Source of the DNA: Mucilaginibacter terrenus
Lineage (GTDB): Bacteria > Bacteroidota > Bacteroidia > Sphingobacteriales > Sphingobacteriaceae
Length of the DNA stretch: 64,000 nucleotides
Direction of reading: 5' to 3'
NCBI RefSeq assembly: GCF_003432065.1
Contig: NZ_QWDE01000001.1
Location: 620,001-684,000, forward strand
Shown here: piece by piece, positions 15,935 through 24,248 of the stretch
Layout of the letters: every line of letters begins with the position of its first letter
Numbering within the stretch: the first letter of the stretch is position 1
Translations under genes and position numbers: made by a program
Notes under the pieces: generated by a model
The model's database searches: none
Told to the model about the DNA's origin: nothing
What the model saw: the letters and a program-made list of their open reading frames with translations, nothing else

Positions 15935-17860
15935 ATGATCAATATTACACTCCCTGATGGTTCCGTTCGTCAGTATGACAAAGGGATCACTTCCATGCAG
16001 ATAGCGCAGTCTATCTCCGAGGGCCTTGCCCGTAACGTTTTAGCCGCCGAAGTTGATGGCGAAGTTTGGGACGCAAGCCGCCCCATAGAACAAGACTCAT
16101 CCGTAAAACTGTTAACCTGGAACGACGCTAAAGGTAAATCAACCTATTGGCACTCGTCTGCCCACTTAATGGCCGAGGCGCTGGAAGCGTTGTACCCTGG
16201 TACAAAGTTTGGTATCGGTCCGGCAATAGAGACCGGCTTTTACTATGATGTAGATTTTGGTGACAAGACCCTCTCGTCCGACGATTTCAAGAAGATTGAG
16301 GATAAGATGATAGAGCTTGCCAAAGCTAAAAGCGAGTACATCCGCAAGCCGGTAAGCAAGTCGGATGCGATATCTTACTTTACCGAAAAAGGCGACGAGT
16401 ACAAACTTGATCTGATAAAAGATCTGCCTGATGGCAGCATTACATTTTATACACAAGGCAACTTTACTGACCTGTGCCGCGGGCCGCACATCCCCAACAC
16501 AGGCTTTATAAAGGCCGCTAAGCTCATGAGCCTTGCCGGTGCATACTGGCGTGGCGACGAGAGCCGCAAGCAGCTTACACGCATCTACGGCGTTACTTTC
16601 CCGAAGGCAAGCGAACTTACCGAATATCTTCATGTAATTGAAGAAGCTAAAAAGCGCGATCACCGTAAGCTGGGTAAGGAACTGGAACTTTTCGCTTTTA
16701 GTGAAAAGGTTGGCATGGGCTTGCCATTGTGGTTGCCAAAAGGAACCGCATTGCGCGAACGCCTTACTAATTTCCTGCAGAAAGCGCAGGTTAAGGCAGG
16801 TTACGAGCAGGTGATTACCCCGCACATCGGGCATAAGAACCTTTATGTAACATCGGGTCACTACGAGAAATATGGCGCGGATTCTTTCCAGCCGATTAAA
16901 ACACCGCAGGAGGGAGAAGAGTTCTTCCTGAAGCCGATGAACTGTCCGCATCACTGCGAGATATACAAAACAAAGCCTCGCTCATACAAGGACCTTCCTG
17001 TGCGATTAGCTGAGTTTGGTACCGTTTACCGTTACGAACAAAGCGGCGAACTGCATGGCCTTACACGTGTACGTGGCTTTACTCAGGATGACGCGCACTT
17101 GTTCTGCCGTCCGGACCAGGTGAAGGAAGAATTCAAGAAAGTAATTGACCTGGTACTTTACGTGTTTGGCGCGCTTGGTTTTGAAGACTACATTGCGCAG
17201 GTATCCCTACGCGATCCTAACAACAAGGCCAAGTATATTGGTACCGATGAGAATTGGGCATTAGCAGAATCTGCTATTATTGAAGCGGCTGAAGAAAAAG
17301 GCCTGCGTACAGTAATAGAAACAGGCGAAGCCGCTTTCTACGGCCCTAAGCTCGACTTTATGGTTAAAGACGCCCTTGGCCGTAAGTGGCAACTAGGTAC
17401 CATACAGGTTGATTATAACCTGCCCGAGCGTTTCGAACTGGAATATACCGGTGCCGATAATCAAAAGCACCGCCCGGTGATGATCCACCGTGCGCCGTTT
17501 GGCTCAATGGAACGTTTTGTTGCGGTGCTGATAGAGCATTGCGCAGGTAACTTCCCGCTGTGGTTGTCGCCCGAGCAATTTATTATCTTGCCTATATCTG
17601 AAAAGTATGAAGATTATGCAAAAAATGTTTCTGATGTGTTAAAAAATTCCGATATTTGCGGGCTAATTGACTTCAGGGACGAGAAAATCGGGCGTAAAAT
17701 ACGCGACGCTGAAGTTAAAAAGATCCCATATATGCTTATAGTGGGCGAGAAAGAAGCTGCCGAAGGCATGGTTTCTGTTCGTAAACACGGACAGGGCGAT
17801 TTAGGAAGCATGAGCATAGAGGAATTTAAACAACAAATAATTAAAGAAATAACAGTATAA
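15935..17860 (+). CDS. thrS: Threonyl-tRNA synthetase
   Basis: 641 residues, full length for bacterial ThrRS. The N-terminal TGS domain ([15 protein letters not shown]) is followed by the editing domain with [11 protein letters not shown] (HxxxH zinc/editing motif) and the class II catalytic core: [14 protein letters not shown] (motif 1/2 region with zinc-binding Cys), [32 protein letters not shown], and the motif 3 stretch [11 protein letters not shown]. The C-terminal anticodon-binding domain starts near 17560. An in-frame TTG at 15929 is less likely than the ATG at 15935. It is followed after 1 bp by infC. Confidence 0.98.
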   Translation: MINITLPDGSVRQYDKGITSMQIAQSISEGLARNVLAAEVDGEVWDASRPIEQDSSVKLLTWNDAKGKSTYWHSSAHLMAEALEALYPGTKFGIGPAIETGFYYDVDFGDKTLSSDDFKKIEDKMIELAKAKSEYIRKPVSKSDAISYFTEKGDEYKLDLIKDLPDGSITFYTQGNFTDLCRGPHIPNTGFIKAAKLMSLAGAYWRGDESRKQLTRIYGVTFPKASELTEYLHVIEEAKKRDHRKLGKELELFAFSEKVGMGLPLWLPKGTALRERLTNFLQKAQVKAGYEQVITPHIGHKNLYVTSGHYEKYGADSFQPIKTPQEGEEFFLKPMNCPHHCEIYKTKPRSYKDLPVRLAEFGTVYRYEQSGELHGLTRVRGFTQDDAHLFCRPDQVKEEFKKVIDLVLYVFGALGFEDYIAQVSLRDPNNKAKYIGTDENWALAESAIIEAAEEKGLRTVIETGEAAFYGPKLDFMVKDALGRKWQLGTIQVDYNLPERFELEYTGADNQKHRPVMIHRAPFGSMERFVAVLIEHCAGNFPLWLSPEQFIILPISEKYEDYAKNVSDVLKNSDICGLIDFRDEKIGRKIRDAEVKKIPYMLIVGEKEAAEGMVSVRKHGQGDLGSMSIEEFKQQIIKEITV

Positions 17861-17861
17861 C

Positions 17862-18428
17862 TTGGCATTAAACAAACCTTTCAACCGGGGACCCAGGCTA
17901 CCATTTAAGAAAAAGGAAGCCGAACATAATATTAATCAGTTCATCAGGGCACAGGAAGTGCGCCTTGTTGGCGACAATATAGAGCAGGGCGTTTATCCGC
18001 TTAAAGAAGCTTTAGCTATTGCTCAGCAACTGGAACTTGACCTGGTAGAGATATCTCCCAACGCCAATCCGCCCGTTTGTAAGGTAACAGACTACAACAA
18101 ATTTATCTACGAGCAGAAGAAAAAGCTAAAAGAGATAAAGAGCAATGCCAAGCAAACGGTAATTAAAGAAATACGCTTCGGACCGAACACAGACGACCAC
18201 GACTTTGAATTTAAGCTGAAACATGCTACAAAGTTTTTGGAATCCGGCGAAAAGGTAAGGGCTTATGTGCACTTTAAAGGCCGTGCCATTGTTTATAAAG
18301 AACAAGGGGAGATATTGCTTCTTCGTTTTGCGCAGGCATTAGAAGAGGTAGGCAAAGTAGAGCAATTGCCAAAGCTGGAAGGTAAACGCATGTTCCTGAC
18401 AGTGGCGCCAAAGGCAGCTAAAAAGTAA
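17862..18428 (+). CDS. infC: Translation initiation factor IF-3, TTG start
   Basis: 188 residues, full length, with the N-terminal IF3 domain ([23 protein letters not shown]), linker helix and C-terminal domain ([25 protein letters not shown]). The frame has no ATG at its beginning; TTG at 17862, one base after the thrS stop, is the only start that keeps the conserved N-terminus. Non-ATG starts are a known autoregulatory feature of infC because IF-3 discriminates against them. It is the second gene of the thrS-infC-rpmI-rplT unit. Confidence 0.97.
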   Translation: MALNKPFNRGPRLPFKKKEAEHNINQFIRAQEVRLVGDNIEQGVYPLKEALAIAQQLELDLVEISPNANPPVCKVTDYNKFIYEQKKKLKEIKSNAKQTVIKEIRFGPNTDDHDFEFKLKHATKFLESGEKVRAYVHFKGRAIVYKEQGEILLLRFAQALEEVGKVEQLPKLEGKRMFLTVAPKAAKK

Positions 18429-18512
18429 TTACGTGCAGCACCTGAAAAGTGCTTGTACATTGAAAATAAAACGTTGCGAAACGTAAATATCTAAAAACAA
18501 ACAAATAGAGTT

Positions 18513-18713
18513 ATGCCAAAAATGAAAACCAATTCCAGTGCAAAAAAGCGCTTCAAGCTTACTGGAACAGGTAAAATTGCACGTAAGAACGCATACAAAA
18601 GCCACATCTTAACCAAGATGTCTACAAAACGTAAGCGTGCCTTAGGCCACACCAGCTTAGTATCTGATGCGGACATGGGTAACGTTAAACGTATGCTTTG
18701 TATCGGGAAGTAA
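18513..18713 (+). CDS. rpmI: 50S ribosomal protein L35
   Basis: 66 residues, highly basic, with the family opening [21 protein letters not shown] and [13 protein letters not shown]. It has the standard position between infC and rplT. The 84-bp gap before it contains small inverted repeats (ACGTT-GCGA-AACGT near 18471) but no known leader motif could be recognised. Confidence 0.98.
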   Translation: MPKMKTNSSAKKRFKLTGTGKIARKNAYKSHILTKMSTKRKRALGHTSLVSDADMGNVKRMLCIGK

Positions 18714-18789
18714 TCAAATTAATTTTTTAACCAGGTATTAGAGTACTAAAGCGCCCGCAGGGGACACTCACTACCAAAAACAATCAAAA

Positions 18790-19134
18790 ATGCCACGTTC
18801 AGTAAATGCAGTAGCTTCGAGAAGGCGCCGCAAAAGAATCATGAACCTCGCCAAAGGTTATTGGGGTTCACGCAGCAAGGTTTATACCGTTGCTAAAAAC
18901 ACAGTAGAAAAAGGTTTACAGTACGCTTACCGCGACCGTAAAACCAAGAAAAGAGAATTCAGAGCGTTGTGGATACAACGTATCAACGCAGGTGCACGTC
19001 AGCACGGCATTTCTTACTCACAATTGATGGGTAAACTTGCAGCTAAAGAAATCGGCCTTAACCGTAAGGTGTTAGCTGATTTGGCGATGAACAACCCCGA
19101 CGCTTTCAAAGCGATTGTTGATGCGGTAAAATAA
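18790..19134 (+). CDS. rplT: 50S ribosomal protein L20
   Basis: 114 residues, the usual length. The start [30 protein letters not shown] and the [20 protein letters not shown] block are diagnostic. L20 binds 23S rRNA in early assembly. It is the last gene of the operon and is followed 18 bp later by a strong intrinsic terminator. Confidence 0.98.
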   Translation: MPRSVNAVASRRRRKRIMNLAKGYWGSRSKVYTVAKNTVEKGLQYAYRDRKTKKREFRALWIQRINAGARQHGISYSQLMGKLAAKEIGLNRKVLADLAMNNPDAFKAIVDAVK

Positions 19135-19152
19135 ACCGGCTCATTGCAATAG

Positions 19153-19184
19153 AAAAAGGCCTTCCAAACTGGAAGGCCTTTTTT
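19153..19184 (+). terminator. Intrinsic terminator after rplT
   Basis: AAAAAGGCCTTCC, a 5-base loop (AAACT), GGAAGGCCTTTTTT: a perfect 13-bp stem that ends in a T run. The matching A run on the other side could also let it work in reverse. Confidence 0.92.
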
Positions 19185-19212
19185 GTTGTTAAAGGTTTTG
19201 CTATCCTAACGT

Positions 19213-19695
19213 ATGCCCGACAAACCATCTTACCTTAATTTTGACCTGACAAGCTATGCCTGGAAGCCTGACATTAACTATCGCGACCATCCCGAGCTAT
19301 ACAGGGTAGGCAAAGGCGAACAAGGCGTGCTGATTTGCGAGCCTTACAAAAGCGAGATAGGCCAATACTGGCGCTTTAAAACCAAGGAAATAGCACTGGA
19401 AAGCAGCGCGACTATCTACGCCATGTTTTGCAGTTATGTGGAAGCAGGTGACTTTGTTGGTGCAGATATGGCCCGCAAGTACCTGCAAATGGGCTACACC
19501 CGGGCCCGGCGTTATGCCAATTACAAGGGCGGTAAAAAGTACGACGAGACAGACAACTACCGCTTACTGGAACGCGGGACCGGCGAACAGGAGAAAGCCG
19601 AAGCCGCGGCTGTATTTTACGAACAATGGAAAGCGGCAAAGGCAAACCCGGTTTACAGTACCCTAAAAAAGCAATGGAAACATGAAAGGGGTTAA
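19213..19695 (+). CDS. DUF4385 family protein
   Basis: 160 residues. The opening ([35 protein letters not shown]) and the central [26 protein letters not shown] match my recollection of the DUF4385 family, whose function is unknown. The charged, Arg/Lys-rich middle could bind nucleic acid. Its 3' end overlaps the following DUF2256-like gene by 14 bp, indicating co-expression. Confidence 0.85.
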   Translation: MPDKPSYLNFDLTSYAWKPDINYRDHPELYRVGKGEQGVLICEPYKSEIGQYWRFKTKEIALESSATIYAMFCSYVEAGDFVGADMARKYLQMGYTRARRYANYKGGKKYDETDNYRLLERGTGEQEKAEAAAVFYEQWKAAKANPVYSTLKKQWKHERG

Positions 19696-19837
19696 AAAGC
19701 AACACCTGCCACAAAAGATATGCGTAACCTGCGGACGGCCGTTCACCTGGCGCAAAAAGTGGGAAAAGGTTTGGGACGAAGTTAAGTATTGCTCTGACTG
19801 GTGCCGCACAAAGCGTGCTGGCGGTACCAGCCAGTAG
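19682..19837 (+). CDS. DUF2256 family small zinc-ribbon-like protein
   Basis: 51 residues, overlapping the DUF4385 gene. Four cysteines form a CxxC...CxxxC arrangement in the order [18 protein letters not shown] and YCSDWCR, which is the DUF2256 pattern of a small zinc-binding domain. The length is typical of that family. Function unknown; DUF2256 genes are often found near photolyase or similar small genes, and no such neighbour is present here. Confidence 0.85.
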   Translation: MKGVKKQHLPQKICVTCGRPFTWRKKWEKVWDEVKYCSDWCRTKRAGGTSQ

Positions 19838-19887
19838 TATGAGTGCACAGTACAATAATTTAATACTAGACCCCCTTTACTTTCGCC

Positions 19888-19910
19888 TTTGTTGGTGTTG
19901 TCACCAACAA
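19888..19910 (+). repeat. Palindromic boundary repeat R1
   Basis: Copy 1 of four of a hairpin repeat with core GTTGGTG-TTGT-CACCAAC (arms extend to 9 bp). It sits between the DUF2256 gene and the lipoprotein gene and is preceded by GCC, as is R3. Confidence 0.85.
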
Positions 19911-19967
19911 ACTGGTGTTAAGTTTAAAACTATGCTTTAAATGTTTAAAGGCTCGTTTACCCCGTAG

Positions 19968-20636
19968 CTAAATAGCTAAAACGTTTTCTGAATAGTCGTA
20001 CTTTATTGCTACCAGCTTCTTGTTTTTAAAGATGAGCCTGGCAGAGGTTGTACCGGTTAGCCCTGCTTTTACATCTTTAGAGAACGAAAAGGCCCATTCT
20101 TCATAATTAGCCATATCGGTGTCGTAAGGTTTTGCCAGTGTTTTATCGGGTAAAACCAACTGGTAGTTGCTATATGCCGACACCTGGTATATGGCTGCCA
20201 ATTTATTGTAAAGGCTGGTCACTGCGTCGTTTATGTGGATGGCTGCATCATCAGGCACATCCAGCGGCCATTTGGTTTCTTGTGCGTTGCTGCTAGGAAA
20301 TTGAACTATAGCAGTAACCTTATCGCCCGGGAATTGTATGTAAGCGCCGGCAGGCAACGATGCATTACTTTGTAAGATTACCGACTGGTATAAAGGAAGC
20401 AAGTCTTTTATCTGTTCGGGTTTAGTGTAAACCGGGCGGTTCAATATCGCAACGGTATTGAAATTATACTGCACACCCGCTTGCTGCAATTGCGCAAATA
20501 CCTCCTGGGGCGAACTGCCTATGCTAATACCCCATTTTGAACCCGATGTAATGGTTTCAGACTTGGGACTGGTATTTTCTTTTTTGCAGGAGACCAGCAG
20601 CAAAGCGATCACCATTAAGAGGTAAATGTTTTTCAT
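19968..20636 (-). CDS. Lipoprotein of unknown function
   Basis: 222 residues with a type II signal peptide: MKNIYLLMVIALLLVSC, lipobox LVSC (Cys at about 17), followed by KKEN. The mature part is soluble and mixed alpha/beta, with a repeated SGSKWGISIGSSPQEVFAQLQQAGV opening that recalls small periplasmic domains but is not assignable. It lies alone between repeats R1 and R2. Confidence 0.75.
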   Translation of the reverse strand: MKNIYLLMVIALLLVSCKKENTSPKSETITSGSKWGISIGSSPQEVFAQLQQAGVQYNFNTVAILNRPVYTKPEQIKDLLPLYQSVILQSNASLPAGAYIQFPGDKVTAIVQFPSSNAQETKWPLDVPDDAAIHINDAVTSLYNKLAAIYQVSAYSNYQLVLPDKTLAKPYDTDMANYEEWAFSFSKDVKAGLTGTTSARLIFKNKKLVAIKYDYSENVLAI

Positions 20637-20815
20637 TTCGGCGTTTTAGGTTTTAAGATGTATTACGCCTGAAAAGCATTATGTGAAACAGCTGTTGCCA
20701 ATTTTATATCCGAGAGCAACAAATCTGTAAGTTGGACTTCTTGAGTTTGGCATACGTACTAAAAGTCCTTTGCCGTAGCTGCGGTGCCGGTGAACATTCA
20801 TCAGTAGGCTACTTT

Positions 20816-20834
20816 TTGGTGACAACACCAACAA
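20816..20834 (-). repeat. Palindromic boundary repeat R2 (inverted)
   Basis: The same hairpin core on the opposite strand, with the outer end of one arm changed. The surrounding 277-bp gap (20637-20913) has no convincing gene. A stretch GGTGCCG...ACATTCA at 20783-20800 is echoed beside R3. Confidence 0.8.
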
Positions 20835-20913
20835 GGGCTAAAAGTGATTTATCTGTTTGGCTAGGCACAAACACGGGAACAGGTGTGAGGCACTTAGCAT
20901 TCTTTAGTATATA

Positions 20914-21903
20914 TCAGTTCGTATTTGATAATAAAAGGAGCTTTTTCTTTTGTAGTTCCATTTGGTGTAACACAGTAGCGTCATAATCATTTTGTTCTTC
21001 CCCAATCTTGCTCATCATTATAAATAGCTCAATACATAGCAAAAAAATCAGCCATAGTAACCAAACAAACAAAGCAACACCAGACCCTGTAATTAAGAGG
21101 AACATTACATTTAACTCATCCAAAAAGCCAACTTTAGACTGAATTTCTTTCTCCAACGATGGTCTAAGAGCTAATAGTTGATTGTCTTTTAGAGATTTCG
21201 AAGCACGTAGTTGTTCTATTTGCTTGTTTAAAGGAGTCAGCAACTCAATCTTAGGGTTGTTGATAGAATTTACGGTAATGCTGTTTGCTTTTACAATCTT
21301 GGTGTTGGTGATCGCTGTATTTAAAGAATCTTTGACTGTATTGCTTACAGGAATAGATTGAGTTTGAGTGGTGATATTTTTTATCGTAGGGTGTAATGAA
21401 ATGTCTTCAACAATTTTCTTTCTTTCTGATTCTTTAGCGTTGATAATTGTATCTAGTTGAGCAATTTGCTTCTTCAGCTCGGCTTGTTTGTTAGGCAAAA
21501 TTTGATTTACCTTCGAATCCAGAAGATACAATTGCTTTTGTTCAATATCTTCCTTAAATATTATTTGGTCGATTATCACTGAACCAATAATCGCCATCGT
21601 TAATGCAATTAAACTTCTAAAGGCATACATTTTCCAGTCCTTCTTAACTGCTAAAATTATCTGTCGTTCTACTTGAATAATTATAACACACAGAACGATT
21701 GCTCCGAAAATCGCACCAACAAACCCAGTCTTTAAGTATCGTTGCGTGAAAACGAAACCAATAAAAGACCACAGAATACAGACGATTAACATTGCTGAAG
21801 TGTAGCGCTTTACAGCTTTTGCAGAAACTTCACTTGATACATTAATTATATTGAAGTTGTAACCTGTGAGAAAACAACCAAACTTTATCCACCAACTTTT
21901 CAT
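20914..21903 (-). CDS. DUF4407 family membrane protein
   Basis: 329 residues. Two N-terminal membrane pairs (about 38-75 and 92-110), a long charged coiled-coil domain (about 125-265, rich in Lys/Glu with KKQIAQLDTIINAKESERKKI), then a C-terminal membrane pair (about 270-300) and a cytoplasmic tail. This layout matches the DUF4407 family. The start at 21903 follows the upstream stop by 2 bases; an in-frame TTG at 21909 overlaps it. Third gene of an HNH/unknown/DUF4407 operon in AT-richer DNA; a role in phage defence or membrane stress is conceivable but unproven. Confidence 0.75.
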   Translation of the reverse strand: MKSWWIKFGCFLTGYNFNIINVSSEVSAKAVKRYTSAMLIVCILWSFIGFVFTQRYLKTGFVGAIFGAIVLCVIIIQVERQIILAVKKDWKMYAFRSLIALTMAIIGSVIIDQIIFKEDIEQKQLYLLDSKVNQILPNKQAELKKQIAQLDTIINAKESERKKIVEDISLHPTIKNITTQTQSIPVSNTVKDSLNTAITNTKIVKANSITVNSINNPKIELLTPLNKQIEQLRASKSLKDNQLLALRPSLEKEIQSKVGFLDELNVMFLLITGSGVALFVWLLWLIFLLCIELFIMMSKIGEEQNDYDATVLHQMELQKKKLLLLSNTN

Positions 21904-21905
21904 GG

Positions 21906-22481
21906 TCAAAATTTTCTGTTTAAAATCGAGTGGTGAGAAATTGCTGCAAGTCCATTTTTAAACCCTCTTGTATAACTAATTAAAACACCTTGACTATCAC
22001 CTGTTCCATTTTGAGCATCAGCTTCAATCTCTAATACTTTTTTTATGTGACTCTCAGCAATGCCTTTCTTCATTAACAACTCCTCGACTGTGTCAACCAT
22101 ACCGCTTCTACTTCGGCTATCGATATGATAGTTGATTTCTCGAATGAAATCTTCGTAAAAAGTTTTCACTTTGTTTACCACCCTTAGTAATTCATTTTTG
22201 ATCGCATCCAAATTTTGATTTAAGTGGTTAACATCTGGATTGATAAGCGCGTCATTGTACCCCTTACTTTCATGGTTACGGTCCAAAAAGCTAAAGAGTA
22301 AATTAATATTGTTATCAACAATGTTACCTTCTTCTTTTTCAGTTAGACCAACAGCATCGCTTTGAATAAACACGTTTTCTGGAATGTCTGCATGTTCTTG
22401 ATCCTTAGTTGAGTTAAGCGAAATGATCTGTGGAATGTCTATTTCAGGCTCTCTTCTTTTTAAAAAGTTAAATATTCCCAT
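21906..22481 (-). CDS. Unknown protein, middle gene of HNH/DUF4407 operon
   Basis: 191 residues, hydrophilic, no signal or membrane segment. It opens MGIFNFLKRREPEIDIPQ and has helical, charged central (NLDAIKNELLRVVNKVKTFYEDFIREI) and C-terminal parts. I recognise no family. It lies 4 bp after the HNH gene and 2 bp before the DUF4407 gene, so the three are one transcription unit and probably function together. Confidence 0.7.
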   Translation of the reverse strand: MGIFNFLKRREPEIDIPQIISLNSTKDQEHADIPENVFIQSDAVGLTEKEEGNIVDNNINLLFSFLDRNHESKGYNDALINPDVNHLNQNLDAIKNELLRVVNKVKTFYEDFIREINYHIDSRSRSGMVDTVEELLMKKGIAESHIKKVLEIEADAQNGTGDSQGVLISYTRGFKNGLAAISHHSILNRKF

Positions 22482-22485
22482 TATA

Positions 22486-22866
22486 TTAAATACTGATGTT
22501 TGGCACTTTGAACTTGTTATGACCTTTATTATGGCAGCGTTTACATAAAGTTATAAGCAAGCTGCTGTGATAATCCCAAGGAGGTTTGAATTGATTGATG
22601 TTTTTTATAAAGTGGTATTGGCGGTGGTGAACCTGCAGCTCATCTGATGATTGACAGTTAACGCATTTGTTATGGTCCCTTTTGATGATTAAAGCCCTTT
22701 TTGCTCGCCACCTTTCATCGAAAAGTAGACTACCATAGGAGCCATGTGATGAAGCGCTTTTTTTATGGTCGTCGCTTATTGCATTTAGGACATTATTCAA
22801 ACGATCGCCAGAGCCCACCTTCCTTTTGGAAGATACGTCCCGTAGGTGAAGGTATCTAGCATACAT
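22486..22866 (-). CDS. HNH endonuclease
   Basis: 126 residues. The C-terminal half has a compact HNH motif: KCVNCQSSDELQVHHRQYHF, then LITLCKRCHNKGH, giving two CxxC zinc pairs around His-His and the final His-Asn-x-x-His. The N-terminal half is basic with a K-R-rich stretch (HLRDVSSKRKV). It is the first gene of the operon and begins 86 bp from R3. It could cut DNA as a mobile-element or defence nuclease; which cannot be told from sequence. Confidence 0.88.
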   Translation of the reverse strand: MYARYLHLRDVSSKRKVGSGDRLNNVLNAISDDHKKSASSHGSYGSLLFDERWRAKRALIIKRDHNKCVNCQSSDELQVHHRQYHFIKNINQFKPPWDYHSSLLITLCKRCHNKGHNKFKVPNISI

Positions 22867-22948
22867 AGCTAATTATGATAAGGTTTGTATTTCATAAATA
22901 TACATATTAGATTTAATAACGCAAATAATATTAACCGCTGTTTGAGCC

Positions 22949-22971
22949 TTTGTTGGTGTTGTCACCAACAA
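22949..22971 (+). repeat. Palindromic boundary repeat R3
   Basis: Full-length copy of the hairpin repeat, identical to R1 over the arms and loop and likewise preceded by GCC. It separates the HNH operon from the BRCT gene. Next to it lies GGTGCCGTTAGACATTCA (23009-23026), which resembles the half-sites of integron-type recombination sequences. Confidence 0.85.
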
Positions 22972-23109
22972 ATAGCGCCAACAATCAAATACGCATGCGG
23001 TAGGTATGGTGCCGTTAGACATTCACTAAATACGAAAAAGATGAACACGAGGTCAAATCCTCATTGTATAAATAATTGTTGTTATATTTAACCAACCAAT
23101 TCTTATCAC

Positions 23110-24009
23110 ATGGAATCTTATGAGAATCTTAGCTTTAGAACATTTACTACTAAATCAGAGGCTGACAAAGCTATTAATTCGTTAAAAGGTATTTTACTCG
23201 GAATACAGTTCGATAAAGAAATCAATGAGGCCGAAATATCGGAGCTTGTTGAATGGTGTACAAAGCACAAAGAACTTGTTAATAGAAACCCGTTCAAAGA
23301 TTTAATGGATTGTATTAAACAAGCTGTAATTGAGCAGGAGAACAGAGTTGAAATAATAAATGACTTGTATTGGCTTTGCCAAAAGTATGAATCAGACAGT
23401 TATTACTACGACGCATTTACAGCCGACATGCAAATTTTACAAGGTATTTGTCATGGAATTCTTTCAGATGGTGTAATCAATAACGCTGAAATATTTGAAT
23501 TGGATCGGTGGCTGGAAAATAACGAACATCTCTCCAGTTACTATCCTTATGATGAGCTTAGAAGCTTAGTTGTTTGTATCTTATCAGATGGGAAAGTGAC
23601 CGAGGATGAGCGATTGCGCTTAACTGCCTACTTCAATGAATTTGTAAGCTTGAACGATAAGCAACTTACAAAACAAATTGAATTAGACATTAAGGACATA
23701 AAAATAAATGGTATTTGTACAGTTGATCCTGATATAAGCTTTGACGGAAAAACGTTTTGTTTTACCGGCGTTGCCAAAAATTACACTCGTTCTATTATAC
23801 AAAAGAGAATAACGGAACTTGGCGGACAGTATCACTCCAATGTTCTGCAAACGACAGATTATTTGATTGTAGGTGAAGGGGGTAATCCTTGTTGGGTATT
23901 TGCTTGCTATGGTCGCAAGGTAGAAAGTGCAGTAAACTTACGTAAGCAGGGATCGAGGATTTCGTTAATACATGAATTTGACTTTTGGGATGCTGTTCAA
24001 GATGCTTAG
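23110..24009 (+). CDS. TerB-like/BRCT domain protein
   Basis: 299 residues. Residues 1-215 are helical and hold two EF-hand-like or TerB-like repeats (GILLGIQFDKEINEAEI and GILSDGVINNAEI, then ILSDGKVTEDERL), implying a helical module built from three similar units. The C-terminal BRCT domain (about 215-295) has DGKTFCFTGVAKNYTR, RITELGGQYHSNV and DYLIVG, like the BRCT of NAD-dependent DNA ligase, which binds DNA ends or phosphopeptides. No nuclease motif is visible. It stands alone between R3 and R4 in AT-richer DNA. Confidence 0.82.
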   Translation: MESYENLSFRTFTTKSEADKAINSLKGILLGIQFDKEINEAEISELVEWCTKHKELVNRNPFKDLMDCIKQAVIEQENRVEIINDLYWLCQKYESDSYYYDAFTADMQILQGICHGILSDGVINNAEIFELDRWLENNEHLSSYYPYDELRSLVVCILSDGKVTEDERLRLTAYFNEFVSLNDKQLTKQIELDIKDIKINGICTVDPDISFDGKTFCFTGVAKNYTRSIIQKRITELGGQYHSNVLQTTDYLIVGEGGNPCWVFACYGRKVESAVNLRKQGSRISLIHEFDFWDAVQDA

Positions 24010-24078
24010 TTTACCAACCCTGTTGGCAAAAATATGTAGGCTAGGTAAGTATTCAGCCCTAATTGCCGTTTCGTGAGC

Positions 24079-24101
24079 TTTGTTGGTGTTGTCACCAACA
24101 A
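24079..24101 (+). repeat. Palindromic boundary repeat R4
   Basis: Fourth copy of the repeat with the same hairpin arms, closing the block 19.9-24.1 kb. It is immediately followed by a degraded coding remnant. Confidence 0.85.
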
Positions 24102-24113
24102 GTAGAGCTATGA

Positions 24114-24206
24114 AAAAAGCAATTGGGAGAAACAAGCGGAGCTTCTGTTGTTGGCGCTATTGGTGCCTCCTTACTACCTATATTTGCACTAAAAGAATGC
24201 AAGTAG
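24114..24206 (+). pseudogene. Coding remnant, C-terminal glycine-rich membrane fragment
   Basis: A 30-codon open stretch ends in TAG and reads KKQLGETSGASVVGAIGA, followed by LLPIFALKECK. The spaced small residues look like the end of a membrane protein. It is preceded by an in-frame TGA, only 12 bp from R4, so the rest of the gene may have been lost when R4 or its cassette arrived. The evidence is thin. Confidence 0.25.
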
Positions 24207-24248
24207 CTTTTTTAATGGATGACATGTTACAAGCTTGCACATCAACCT

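Noticed and set aside
16166-16954. Long minus-strand open frame opposite thrS
   Set aside because: Antisense shadow of the conserved synthetase gene; no start signal or recognisable domain.
20732-20986. Small plus-strand ORF covering repeat R2
   Set aside because: Low-complexity translation across a repeat; it overlaps the DUF4407 gene end.
22885-23091. Small plus-strand ORF through repeat R3
   Set aside because: It consists mainly of repeat and flank sequence and starts before the BRCT gene without a promoter.
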